From contig SCFE01000032.1 of NCBI GenBank assembly GCA_004352715.1, positions 1,183,193 through 1,247,192 of the forward strand: a stretch of DNA of 64,000 nucleotides, read 5' to 3'. The notes beneath the pieces are model-generated. The model searched no databases. It was not told the DNA's origin and saw nothing but the letters and a program-made list of their open reading frames with translations. Shown piece after piece: positions 11,661 through 23,480 of this stretch (its first letter is position 1; the number at the start of each line of letters is the position of its first letter). Made by a program: the position numbers and the translations under genes. This stretch comes from Hofstenia miamia (taxonomy: Eukaryota > Xenacoelomorpha > Acoela).

Positions 11661-11999
11661 CTAGGCTGTTTACTCTCAACTTTAATTATGTTATTCAAAT
11701 TACTGGTGTTTTTTATTAAATGACTTGAATTCCTAAAAGAAATTTAGAAATAATAAGAAATTATGTACTTTTCTTTGCAGCAAGAGCAATTGCATGTAAG
11801 ATGAAAAGAACAACAATTAGTAATGATGTAATATTTTGAGAAATAATTCCAAAAAAATGAATTAATGCTTTCAATACCTTTTTTGGACAATAGAAAAGTT
11901 AAATCTCAGTATGGAGATGCACATAATTTGCTACTTTAACAAAAAAAATTTCTTGAAGATTATTTATTATTTATTCAGATATTTTGAGGTGAAAACTGT

Positions 12000-13127
12000 T
12001 GTGATATAATCAGTAGAAAAAAGGATAAAATAGAAAAGAAGGAAAGAAAGACTAACAATAAACTTATTTATTTATTCCCCTTTTGTAAATCAACCAACTA
12101 TCTCTTTTGATTAAGTGTAAATCCAATTTTAGTGTAGTTATGACAAACCATTTATCAGCAAGTCATTTTGCCAAAAAGCTAGTGTGAAGTTGTGATAGCT
12201 AATCAATAGTGCCTAATAGTGATGTTGCATAATCAGCAGATGAAGGAAATGTAAACAGTGAAAGACAGGTACATACTAAATGTTTAATTGTTTGTGTAAT
12301 TTCTAATATAAAAATTGTGTAATTGAATTAGAAGATGATGAATTAATTTTCACAGGAATTATCTTTTATTTGAAATCAGGCTCAATTAATAATGATAATG
12401 AAAGCTAAATCATTCAAGCACATGAGTAGTTCTCAAGTAGTCCCCACATTCAGTTAAAGGACAGTCAGAGCTGCTGCACACTCAGCCATTCATCATGTGG
12501 TGTGGCTGGTAGCTTGGAACCAAAGTGTGCTCTTAGGTTAGGTATAGGCATAGGAATTTTTTATTGTTTAGCTTGCCTACCAATCCACTCCCATGAATAA
12601 CAAGCTGTCAAAAAATAGCTGGAAAAATACCCTTAGGCTAACCATTTGTTTTAGATTCAAATTCCTATGACATTATAATAAACCTTATTATACATATGAG
12701 GTGCCTACAAGCCCCAATATGTACTACATGTGTGAAGTAAATACTAACTTAACAACCATTTGTAAGGACTTAACCATTGAACCTAGAACCATTCTGTCTC
12801 TGCTGATGGCATTAATTATTCCCATGTATTTAGTAGGGGTAATATGTACTCATATAAATGCAGTGTTATTTATATGAATGGAATATAGCAAGCTAATGCA
12901 ATCAGGTTGCACACTTCTCATATTTATTGTTCTGACAAGGGTAATCAATACACTAATTTAATCAAGAACACATCCACACTGAGAACATCTTAAGACACTG
13001 AGAGATTTGGTGAGTCACCATTTGATCTCCACCACCTGGCAACTGTTACCAACTAGCTCTTCTCATCTCTTGTTGCATGGCACGGCTTTGAACCTTGGCC
13101 CTGTGAATAGCTGACAATCTAAAGACG
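12000..13127 (+). repeat. LTR, family 2, second copy
   Basis: Starts TGTGATATAATCAGTAG and follows the 10727 LTR block by block (for example AACCATTTATCAGCAAG, GCTAAATCATTCAAGCACAT and GTGTGCTCTTAGGTTA). It carries an extra internal segment around 12690-12930. Similarity stops near 13127 before a recognisable CA end. It is not preceded by a polypurine tract, so it is probably a truncated solo LTR. Confidence 0.6.
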
Positions 13128-13378
13128 ATTTAATTAGCCTTGCTGAATAACAGTACTGAATATAATTAATTAAATAGGATCACAGTATAATGGAATCATG
13201 CCTTGGAAACTTAGGACTATATACTTAGCAATTGTACAGTCTTGTTACATCAATGTCTAGAGCCCAGTACAGATTCTACAATACAACTAAAGGAGATCTA
13301 CCAACTGAACAAGTAAAATTATTGGAAACACTGTCCTTTTATTATGCTTTTGTGCAATCACAAAATTTTTCTAAGCAA

Positions 13379-13713
13379 AGGTGATGCATCATTGCCTCAA
13401 AATGCTAATAATTCTTCTAAACCAACAACTCTATATTCAAATTAACAACAGCCAGAAACATCTATGCTTAGTAATTCTCAAAATGAATGCTCTCTACCTG
13501 ATATTGATGATATGAATAACAGAGAAACAAATATGTCTGACTTGGAATAAACACTGCTTTCTTCTACACACCTAAAACATCAGGAAGCATCATTTTTGAA
13601 ACCTGATCTAAATCAATCCAATAGCTATAGCACTTCTAGAAAAGATGGTTCAACAGTCCAAGAATATCCTGCAATCCTAAATTTTAAAGTGCTTAATTTG
13701 AGGTGGGGAAAAA
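13379..13713 (+). pseudogene. Probable 3' end of a retroelement polyprotein, with polypurine tract
   Basis: One plus-strand frame is protein-like (blocks NECSLPDIDDMNNRETNMSD and LKHQEASFLKPDLNQS), with two TAA stops at places where CAA would read through, which suggests C-to-T decay. It ends LNLRWGKMS at 13718. The purine run GAGGTGGGGAAAAA is followed by TGTCATAG, resembling the polyprotein end, PPT and LTR start of Ty3/gypsy elements. No catalytic domain is present, so the family is uncertain. Confidence 0.35.
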
Positions 13714-14739
13714 TGTCATAGAATTGTAAATATATTATTTTGAGCTTATTAAAGCATTAACATTAATCTCCAAAAATATATGTTAATATTCACTCATTGA
13801 ATGAAGGTTAGCTTAGAGTTGTAAATAACAAAAGGTTCATCTGCATAAAGATAAGAATTAGTTAGTTAGTCATTGTATTTTCATTGCTTTCTGTATCCTT
13901 TTGAATATTACATGATTCCATTGATTTTAACCAGTGAAACCACTTCAAATATTGCCATGTAAAAATTTAGCTTATTAAAAGTATTATAATAATTCCACAT
14001 AATAACTAATTTAAGAAAAATAGAACTAACATCCAGTAAGAATTTATTGATACTGAAATTATTTCAACATTGTTAAATTTCAATAACAATATACATATAT
14101 AATAATATCACTTACAGATCTACCAATTCCTTTCTTTTTGATCAGATGATCACTGTAATTTCAAATTTTTTTTGGCTTACTTCAGTCAAAAGTCAAGCAG
14201 TTTACTTTCAGCTGAATACTTTTTTGCAGTATTATATATTGTTATGTGTTAACAAAATTGTTAATATACATACATATAATAATCAATAATTATTATTCTA
14301 ATTGAAATTTATTTAAATGCAAATGATTAGAAGAGGTGCCTCTATGCTTGCACCATTTGATCAGAAATTAGGGTGTAAGGAATGCCTTTATGCTTGCATT
14401 CTCTCACAGTAGACAACATATTTTTTGAAGACAATTAATCTTGAAATTGAAATTATCAAATATACAATGAAAGAAGAAAAATTACTCAAGATTTTAAATG
14501 CTATGATTACAAATGTAATAGCAATCTAGAATCTGAAGCTTATATTAAAAAACAAATACAGGCATTTATATGCTATTCACTAATACAGTAAAGTACTTAT
14601 TTTGAAGATTCATGAAAACTTTATCAAAAATTTTAGATTACTAACAAGAGCCTAGATGTATTATTTTCTTCCTTTCCGGAAATTTGCTATCTAAATAAAA
14701 AATTAGAGATGTGGTATCAAAAATACTTAATTATAAAGC

Positions 14740-15239
14740 TACCAGCTGCACCACATTGTGAATGGCTGATTGTGCAGCAGCTCCAAATGTTTTTTAAGTG
14801 AATATGGAGACCAGTCAAGAACTACTCATGTGCTCAAACAATTTAGCTTTTCATTATCATTACTAATCAAGCCTGATATAAAGTAAAAGATAATTTCAGT
14901 GAAAATTAATTCATCACTTTCTAAATTGATTACACTATATTTATAATGAAATTTTCACAAACAATTAAACAGCTAACATGTACCTGTCTTTTGATTTTGC
15001 ATTGTTTATGTTTCCCTTGTCTGCTGATTTTATGCAATGTCACTATTAATTAGCTGTAGCAAGTTATTCTTTTGCCAAAATGATTTATTGATAACAAGTA
15101 GGTCATAACTGCACTTAATTTAAATTTACTCATAATTATGAGGCATAATTAGTTTGATTTACAAAAAGAAATAAATTACAGTTTTTTATTAGTCTTTGTT
15201 TCTTTTTTTTCTTTTTCGTTTCCAACCAATTATACCACA
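14740..15239 (-). repeat. LTR, family 2, antisense and truncated
   Basis: On the minus strand it begins TGTGGTATAATTGG at 15239 and matches the family-2 LTRs at 10727 and 12000 in order: the TTTATTTCTTTTTGTAAATC region, the CAGGTACATG block, and the GCTTGATTAGTAATGATAAT block. It stops near the CTACCAGCTGCACCAC segment at about 14740. It forms an inverted pair with the 12000 copy. Confidence 0.65.
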
Positions 15240-17940
15240 ATACATTTCAACTGGGGAGATATTATATGCATTGAAGGCAAACATCTCTGAAAATAAGGCT
15301 TGTTATATATTTTTGCAAAATAATAATTTATTTAATAAAAAAGATCTCATACATCAACTTTAATTACATGTATATGTGTACAATCAGTAACAAGTTTTAT
15401 ATTGATGAAGCTAAAATACATTTAAAACATTACATATTGTTAGTTTTTCTTGCTTTCATCAGCATTGTTCTACACATGGTCACCAAAGTGTGCCATTTCT
15501 TATAGGATTACTAATATAATATATTATTTAGCCCAGAATCATATTTTATACATAGAATCAGAATTTCAGCCACCATATGGAAAGTTATATATCAAAGTCA
15601 ACAAAAGATTTTCTAAACAGAAACAATTCTTTAATCCCAAGCAGCTGTTGTTTCTTTCAATTTACTAATTATTATATTCACATTTTTAAGCAATTTACTC
15701 TATGCTTATTAGGACATTTTTGGAATACTGGTATTTCAATACATCCATCAGTAAGTGTGCTTTTCTGTAATAGTGAAAATTTGTGATAAATTTTTCCTGT
15801 TTTTTAAGTGTATGAAAATACTAAAATTCTATTTTTGCAGAAGCTGTCAAATTATTCCCATACCTATTGTTCAGATAATAAAACAGTCTAATGATGATTT
15901 CAGCAACAACTGGCATTACCTATTTTGTCCTTGGAAAAAATTCCACCCAATTTCCTTTCAGGTTGCAAATTAAAGGTGAAAATGAAAGAATTGACAATTC
16001 TCTAACCATGGCATTTTTTAGATTTTGTATATTTTTATTGCTTAGTGAGTTATGGTGTATTTCCTAAGTGAAATTTCTATAAATTTTTATAATCAGAATT
16101 TTTTTATATCTCATGCTTCAATTTAAAAAAAGGAAATTTAATTATACTTAGTGCAAGTGTATTACACTAATTTATATAAAGGGCTACAATGTACAAAATA
16201 CGGCCATTACAAAATATATAAAGGAAAATTTTCCTTAAAAGTATTTGAGACAATCAATCACCACATTAAATTGTAGAATCAAGGGTAAATAAAGCTTGAT
16301 CATTCATTTCACACAAAATGCTAGTTGATTTTCTGTTAAAATTAACACAAGAGATTCACTTCTACTAATAAATGTCCATGTGTATTTCATGCCCAATGAT
16401 TGATGTCCAATAAATTATACCAGCAACATAAGAGAAAGAAAATTCATATATTGAACTGATTGCTTTATTGATTGAAGCTTTGAAGTACTATAGGCCCAAT
16501 TGTAGTTCACACAGATTACAAAGTCAGATTCAAAAATGTCAAAATTTTATAAAAAGAAATTCTCCAAATTTAACTTAATTGTCAAATAGCCCTAAATAAC
16601 TAACAAAAATATTTTGCTTAATATCAATTTTGATGTATTCAACAATATTTATTGAAAGTTAGTTTAGAGTAGTATTTTAAGTTTCTTATTAAATTTCAAA
16701 AACATCAGCCAAAGGAAATAAAATAGCATGATGGAATTTGTAGCATTGTTTTGAAATCTGATTGGTTTAGTTGTAGGATTTTAAATGCCTAACATTTTAT
16801 GAAAGAAGTTTTCAAGATTGAAGATTGCTATTTTCTCTACATTAAAGAGAAATGTCAATGCAATTAAAAGCATTTGAATTTGCTCAACCTTTTGTTCAAC
16901 AAAGCAACAAAATACTGTTTGAATGCCAAACCTTGAATGTATAGAAAGTTAGACAAATCAGTGACATTAAAGTATTTGTATGCTTTCACTTCACTCATAT
17001 TTTAACCAAGCTTGTATTTATGATATTTTTTAAAATCATCAAAAAGATATTTTTGCACTGTTTGATTTGACAAATTCATAAGTTTTATATTGGTATAATG
17101 CTTAATATTGAAGAATTTACTTTTATTTTTCTATTTTGATAGTATAACTTGAATTGTCCATGGTTTATTAAAAAGAATTAAAGAAATAAAAGGAATATCC
17201 CGAAATTTCTAATTACTATAGAACTGCACTTTAATTCAAAATAAACAATAAATTTTAGTTTTGAATTTGCTAATGCTCTGGCACTCCTTTCATTAGATAG
17301 TTCTATTCTAACATTTCTAGGGGCGGAATTTTATAAAAATATGCAGAAACCTTGATTTATGTATCTAAATATTTAATTAAATGACTCTAATTATCATAAT
17401 GTATGACATTTTCAAAGATTTTACATAAATTGAAATAAAAATTTGCAGGAAATACTAGAATTTAAGCTACATGAACTATTTTGGAAATCACAAAGTTGCC
17501 TGGAAGTTTCTAATGCTAAAAATTTTGTGAAAGAAATTATTCAGATCGAAGCTTTGTCGAAAAATCTATTTTTAGGTTGGTGCAGAGCAATTTTATAAAT
17601 GGAAGCCAAAATCGATAATTTTGCTATTTTCATTTGAATAATCACAAAATATATGGATTGTAGACTGCCGTTACACAAGGTTCTTGAGATCAATTACTTT
17701 TGATTTTACAACACAATTCTGATAGTATTTCTAACTTTGTGATGAAGCACTGTTTTTATACCCATTTATGGACGACTAGTTTGATATTTTCGTAAAAATA
17801 GCAGAGCTCAAGTAAAAAAGTGACCCATTACATACGCATTTTTAAAAACAACCGAAAGACAAATAGAGACTTATAAAATATATTTGAAAAGATAACTGTC
17901 TCAGCTTATAACCTGGTGACAAAGTTATTTGACAAGTTTG
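15240..17940. other. No gene recognised
   Basis: AT-rich sequence. The open stretches at 15450-15973 have low-complexity hydrophobic translations and no recognised motif. No repeat family seen elsewhere in the window matches here. Confidence 0.4.
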
Positions 17941-17949
17941 CCATGCAAA

Positions 17950-18336
17950 GCGTGACACGCAATTAAACTTCTTGAAACTTAATCCATTAAACAGACTTCT
18001 TGTGGGATTTAGTGATGCGATTCAATGATGTAACTCTATATTTCTTTAAGATTTGTGAGATTTTTTTCTCGACAAAATCCTTCAGAATCTGCTACACGTT
18101 CTTTATGGATACTAGATCTAGCAAATTCGGTGGCCATTGCATAACTTGAATATTATAATTGGTAAAATATTTTTTTTCGATTTTGAGGCATGAGGGGTTG
18201 CTTCATCTTGTTCTAAGATCCATAAGCAGTTTGCGTTTCGTGCAAATTCCTCGAGTATTTGGGAATATTTTGAACTATTTATTGTACCAGTGCCATCTAG
18301 TAACTTTAGATAAAAAAAATTTTGAAAAGTGGTCAC
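17950..18336 (-). pseudogene. Tc1-like transposase relic
   Basis: The minus-strand frame (18118-18336) reads GTINSSKYSQILEEF, then WILEQDEATPHASK, the block around the second catalytic Asp of Tc1/mariner transposases (family pattern QQDNAPxH; here EQDEATPH). It ends before the third acidic residue. The continuation towards 17950 is frameshifted and weak. No terminal inverted repeats were found. Confidence 0.6.
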
Positions 18337-18878
18337 TTTTTTTGCTTTAAGCTATATTTACTCAATCTAATATGGCAGAAATTCATTATTACCTCCTTTA
18401 AATCCAAGATTCTAAGGACTTGGGTTATCTTTTATAAAGTATATAATTTCTTTTTAGTGAAACATATATGTATACGTATTCACCATTCAAATTTATATTT
18501 TCTATTGACAATATTAATAAGCGTATTCAAAATAACGTGAAAATAATATGAAACTATCTTCAAATCTGTGCTATTGCCTAAAACATAAAGTTCTGTAGAA
18601 TTTGATAAATCTATAGTAAAAATTGTCTCAAATTTCGTCCATATATCAGTAAACTTAAATCATCTCTCACATTTTTCATGCAAATTTCAGTGTAACTAAC
18701 ACATCAACTTTATGACCAACTTCAAAAGCATGCTTAACAACAGTGACTATTGATGATTGATGATGTAAGTCCTGCTCTGGCAATCTTTTGAAGTTTTCTT
18801 TTTTTTTGATTACTACCTTACTCTTCTGTCTAATATCAGGGCAAATATCTGATGTAGATATATGATTTCATTCAAAAG

Positions 18879-19158
18879 TTGATGCTATTCACTAACACAG
18901 TTCGATTCATCTTTTTACATAGATTGTTTTTCCTTATTTACTTGTTCCTTCTGTTTCAAAACTCTGCATTAGGTACATTCACTGTTGTTGAAGAAGAAAG
19001 CAGTTTTGTAGATCAAATAATGCGACTTTACAGCAGCAAAGGCTGTTGCAACACGTTGCATAGTAGCAAGAAGTTCTATGAAAAATCAACCAGACAAAAA
19101 ATTTCGCGAAGGATTCCTTAGTTCAGTTGATGGAGCAGCTCCGACAGAAAATGTCTAA
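18879..19158 (+). CDS. Possible small gene or terminal exon, unassigned
   Basis: Two overlapping open frames. An 80-codon ORF (18879-19121) starts with a hydrophobic stretch like a signal peptide or anchor, then an acidic stretch and CC. In another frame, 19021-19158 encodes 45 residues of protein-like composition (block KNQPDKKFREGFLSSVDGAA) ending in TAA, preceded by TTTACAG at 19026-19032, which could be a splice acceptor. Either may be real, and I recognise neither. Confidence 0.25.
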
Positions 19159-19474
19159 GAATAAGAATCTTGACGCAACCCTACAAATGATCTCTATTTC
19201 TCCATATACCGAACAAATATTAATTATAATGATCTACAATTATGCCAGATCAAAGTCAATTTTCATAACAAATTAATTTAATTACCATTCAGCAGTTGAT
19301 AGCGCAAACTAGTATGCCAGCTCTCGGTTTTATGAGCACTGTATAATGAATTCATTGGTTTGCAGGAAGATGTTTCATTTTATGATAATATGCTATACAC
19401 ACTTCCAACAGCGCCCTGAACTCAATCAAATTATACTAAGTTACGTATTGCAATTCATAATATAATATTGGCCA

Positions 19475-20165
19475 TTATCAGTGAACCGCTGTTGGTGAAA
19501 ATACGGTATTTGCTGCCACTGATGATGTCAGTGGCCCATTGGTTAACCATTGGCCTAATCAGTGTCAACCTTAGTAATCAATAATCAATGAGCACATGCT
19601 TGAAAACAAAACTCACTTCATTATTTTGTTTCTAGATCCTCTTAATATAAAAAAGGAATTGCGAAAAGCTTTTTTGAAATTCTAAGTTTGTAAAAAATTA
19701 CAATATATATGTAATTTGAATAATCAAAAAAAATTATTCATGAATATTTGAACACTTTCAAATTACTAATTATTATACACAATAATTTAGGTTTAAGTAG
19801 GAGAGATTTTTCACGATTGAAGAAAGCACCATATTTTTCTTAAATTTAGCAGAATTTTATTCTCATTGTGATCATTTATAAACAACACATTCTATCAAGT
19901 TTCTACCATGTGTTTTTGTTGAATATGGTTGACAGAATCTCAAAGATATCCTTCTGCAATTTGTTGTGCTTATTTGTTTAAACAGCAATGTTTAAATTGC
20001 GTATCAATATAAAATTGTTGTTTTTCATATAAAAGTAATGCTCAGCTGTAAAAACCATTTGTTTGCCATCAATGGCCCATTAATGGATCATTATTTGCTC
20101 ACCAATGGGTTTTTATCAGATATACATCAGTGGCCCATTAATTACCCAGCGGTCATCTGCTTTTA
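19475..20165. repeat. Foldback/MITE-like repeat, about 0.7 kb
   Basis: The ends are imperfect inverted repeats (left CAGTGAACCGCTG, right reverse complement CAGATGACCGCTG), and subterminal regions carry several copies of a GGCCCATTGG-type motif (about 19530-19545, 20068, 20098, 20130). Length and motif style match the element at 37716-38451, where GG(T/A)CCACTGGTGG recurs. No ORF. Confidence 0.5.
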
Positions 20166-20244
20166 ATCGAAACTACATAATGACTTGTTATTTGGGTAAT
20201 ATATTTTAAATATATTTACTTATTATTTGTAATAGTACATATTA

Positions 20245-20246
<2 letters not shown>

Positions 20247-20277
<31 letters not shown>

Positions 20278-20362
20278 NNNNNNNNNNNNNNNNNNNNNNN
20301 NNNNNNNNNNNNNNNNNNNNNNNNNNNNNNNNNNNNNNNNNNNNNNNNNATATATATATATA
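20247..20362. repeat. (TA)n microsatellite containing a 72-N gap
   Basis: Alternating TA flanks N at 20278-20349. Translations across it are meaningless. Confidence 0.9.
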
Positions 20363-21504
20363 ATTGTGTTATTTTATTATTTTTCATTGAATTATCTTAA
20401 TTAGCCAAAAATCCATAAGCCAAAATATTGTCAGCAAATCTAAAATTTTGACAAAAAATCAAACTTTTTCGGACCTAAGAACAAACAAATTTCGCATTCA
20501 GTGTATCTCAAATAAGCAAATGGGTAGCAATTACAAAGAATTGAATTTTTCTAAAAAAATGCAATCAAGATGTGTACAAAATTTGTAGAAGAAATTATCA
20601 TAATTGCTTAGAACATGTTTACGCCATTGTTTTACTTCTTCAAATACCACTGTTCATTTAATTATCAAAAGATTCACAATAATGATGATGAAAGTATAGT
20701 TGCTTCGCGTCTACTTTTGAATTCGATTGATGTCAATGGCTTACACCTTGGCAGTTTGGAAAATTCTTACTGTGAACGTCCTCCCTATAGCTAGGAAACA
20801 AAATTTTTAAGAAATTCCATCAACAAAATTAGAACTGTTCAGTAACTTCAATCCCATTTTATATTCAATATTTAAAATTTTTCAAAAAAGGGAAAGAAAT
20901 TTGTTTTTATTTCATACTTACTGGAAATTTGTTTAGAATATTACAATACCAATTTATAATTTTTAAGTAAACACATTCTTTATTTTAAATTTATTGCTAA
21001 ATAATACAGATAATAAAACGTATTGTGCTGTCTATAAAAGTGAGTTCATTTTAACTCAAATTTGTCTATTTCTTTGCTGTAATCCATGCTTAATTTCATT
21101 ATTACTGTTGAAATATGTATCCGAACTTACTATTTCCAGATAATTTATCAATAGTCGAACTAATTTTTTTTAATATTTGCCTTAAAAATGGAATGTTCGT
21201 AAATTTTAATGGTCTTAGTTGTGTAATATTAATAAGCAATGCTTTCAAAAAGGCTGCAAAAAAATTCATTATGCACATTCTTAGGCAGGAGGGCAATAAT
21301 AGCTTTTGCATACGTTCAAAAAACAAATTTAACATATACCACTGTTTTATTGGATAAATTTCTTGTTAAATGTCAACCAATCACATGCTACTGCTCTTCT
21401 AAATTGTATTTGCTATGCTAAATATGGCCAATTGTGGCGTTTAGAATGATGTAAAAAGCTTCAACTAGCCGTAATTCTTATTTCATCACTTAAAACAAAT
21501 AATA

Positions 21505-21857
21505 ATGAACTCTACCCTGTCTGTAGCAAACTATAATCTTGAATTTTCGCAATGGCACTTTATATTAACGCAAATAGGTAATGTTTCTGCCATTCTTTGC
21601 AACATGTTTTTACTGTTTATATTCAACATCTCAAAGGAACTGAACAAGTCATTTACAAACACTTTGTTTTCATCACTTGCATTTATAGACACTCTCACAG
21701 CATCCCTATTCATCTACAAGTCTGCATTTGAAGCTCACGTTACTCCCCCCGCTGGTATTTTAGGCTCACTTTACTGCCGATTAGTTTATACTACATATCT
21801 CATGTGGGCATCAATTGCAGTTTCTTGGTACCATATCATAGCAATTACATTTGATAG
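21505..21857 (+). CDS. Class A (rhodopsin-like) GPCR 1, exon 1 (TM1-TM3)
   Basis: Encodes residues 1-117 plus two bases of codon 118. Visible features are a short N-terminus with an N-glycosylation site (Asn2), TM1 (about 18-42, with GNV), TM2 (about 51-73, with LAFID, the conserved Asp at 62), Cys91 at the top of TM3, and TM3 ending ITFDR. The reading frame meets a GT donor (AG|GTATGG) exactly within the Arg codon of the DRY motif. The matching acceptor is at 30088-30089, giving a phase-2 intron of 8232 bp. The ATG at 21505 gives an N-terminus that aligns with GPCR 2. The ligand is unknown. It is a plasma-membrane receptor by family. The exon is about 60 percent identical by eye to exon 1 of GPCR 2. 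Confidence 0.9.
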
Positions 21858-22239
21858 GTATGGTATACAGTATTCTTTCTCACAATACTAAGCTAAATTT
21901 TGATATCAAAATTATTATTTTTGTAAATCGTTTGTTGAATATCTGTCAGAGCCAGGATGGAAATGAGTTTGGTCAGTCCGGGTTTTCGGATAGAGTTATT
22001 TTCATTTAAATCGGGACTATCAATAATCGTGATATTAATTTTATTTATTGTTTTTAGCACTACATTGAATAATTTTGTGGCGTTTTGCCCGTAACTAATG
22101 AAACTAATGACAACTAGTACTAATGCAATGAAAAAATCTTATATTCCGCATTACTGGCTAGCACCTACTAGTCACCTGTAAAACACTTATGCATTTTTGT
22201 TTGTTTTGGTGACATTTTTGCAGTTTTCAAGCCTCCAGA

Positions 22240-22490
22240 AAAGTATTCATTGTACCAGGCCCATAGTCATGGGGCTTGAAGGGGACGAACCCCCCCTGGA
22301 CAGCAAAGTTAAAAGCACAATCAGCATGCAGCAATAAAATTCTTTAATTCAACTGTTGCAACATTGCTCTCAATAAAGTCTTTTTTTCATATTTTCAAAA
22401 AATTTCGCGGGACTTCGCCCCGGTTTTAGTTATTTATTTGATGACTACTATATGACCTCACACCTCAGAAAATCCCGCCCTTGTATGTAA
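22240..22490. repeat. MITE relic related to 59487-59736
   Basis: Shares the C-run and G-run ends (GGGGACGAACCCCCCC), a TTTTCAAAAAATTT tract, the palindromic GGGACTTCGCCCCGG core (GGGGCTTCGCCCCG in the other copy) and CAGAAAATCCCGCCC near one end. The termini are too degraded to define a target duplication. Confidence 0.5.
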
Positions 22491-22555
22491 CATAAAATTA
22501 AAATGGTGTACAGTCTTGGTAAAATTTTAACTTAAAATTTAAAGAAAGTTGAAAT

Positions 22556-22933
22556 TCACATCCACTCATCCTGAAGGAGGTCCAACCACCTTAGTTGATA
22601 ATGCTCTCTATGGGCTTGCATCATACCAACAAATTTGTAGTCAGTGAGAGAACGTTTTTTGTTGCTTGTAATATTTAGGACAAGATAAAGATAGTTTAAT
22701 TCCAAAGGCTTTTCAAAAAGTATATTCTTACGTAAGAACCAACCAATTTTGAATTTGTGTTTGGAATGTAAATGTTTTTGAAAAGTGATATTCCTAATCT
22801 CCGCACATACCGAGTCATTATAAAGAAACGCAATTTTATGTTTTCTACTATTTTTAGTAACCAAAAATTTATTAGAAAGTGCCGTGTACATTGCAGGTAG
22901 CATAACTATGCAGACTACTAAAAATAATTTCAT
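22556..22933 (-). CDS. Intact 125-residue ORF with signal peptide, unknown function
   Basis: An uninterrupted minus-strand ORF inside the GPCR 1 intron. The start MKLFLVVCIVMLPAMYTALS is a good signal peptide, and about 105 residues follow with three N-glycosylation sequons (NDS, NIT, NIT) and a single Cys. It is basic and mixed in character (block KHKFKIGWFLRKNILFEKP), with no second membrane segment and no recognised domain. An intact frame among decayed transposons suggests either a real small secreted or luminal protein or a first exon, but no donor site is required because the frame closes at TGA. It could also be chance or a fragment of an unknown repeat. Confidence 0.4.
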   Translation of the reverse strand: MKLFLVVCIVMLPAMYTALSNKFLVTKNSRKHKIAFLYNDSVCAEIRNITFQKHLHSKHKFKIGWFLRKNILFEKPLELNYLYLVLNITSNKKRSLTDYKFVGMMQAHREHYQLRWLDLLQDEWM

Positions 22934-22955
22934 TTATCAACTTTAGATGTTTCGT

Positions 22956-23480
22956 GTTAGTTTAGAAGATAAAATTTTTTGGACAGATGAAGCACTCTTT
23001 CTGGCGAGGCAAATTCATGGAATGCAAGAATATGTTGTTTGAATAATCTAGATGAAACTCAACAACAGCCACTACAGTAAAAAAATTTCTGTTTGGGTTG
23101 GCTTCACACAGAATCTTTTGCTTCCTCCTTACTTCTTCGAAGATGAAGATAGACAAAGTCAGACTATAAGTGCTGATCGATATAGCTAGATTCTAATTGA
23201 TCACGCAAGGCCCCATTTCACTCAAACACGTGAATTAATTAAAACTTTGATGCAACAAGATTGAGTAACACCTGGCGGAGCAAAAATAACCAAAGGGACT
23301 CTCTGATCAATCTCACGTCTTGCGATTTCTAGTTGTGGGGATATCTAAAGGCAAACGTTTACTCACCGGCTCCATCCAATTTGACTGTATTAAAAGAAAG
23401 AAAACAATCGGCCATGAACAATATTCAGTCAGAAATCCTTAATGCCACAGTGCGATCAACCCCAATAAGATTAAAGTATT
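22956..23480 (+). pseudogene. Mariner-like transposase relic
   Basis: Across shifting frames the plus strand shows IFWTDEALF (first catalytic Asp block), VWVGFTQNLLLPPYFFE, HARPHFTQTRELI (the second Asp block, with the QQDGA part lost), then LWGYLKANVY and a C-terminal helix region with MNNIQSEILNATVRS. Stops and frameshifts are frequent. The order and spacing are those of mariner-type DDE transposases. The same relic reappears from 23870 because of the 868-bp duplication. Confidence 0.65.
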
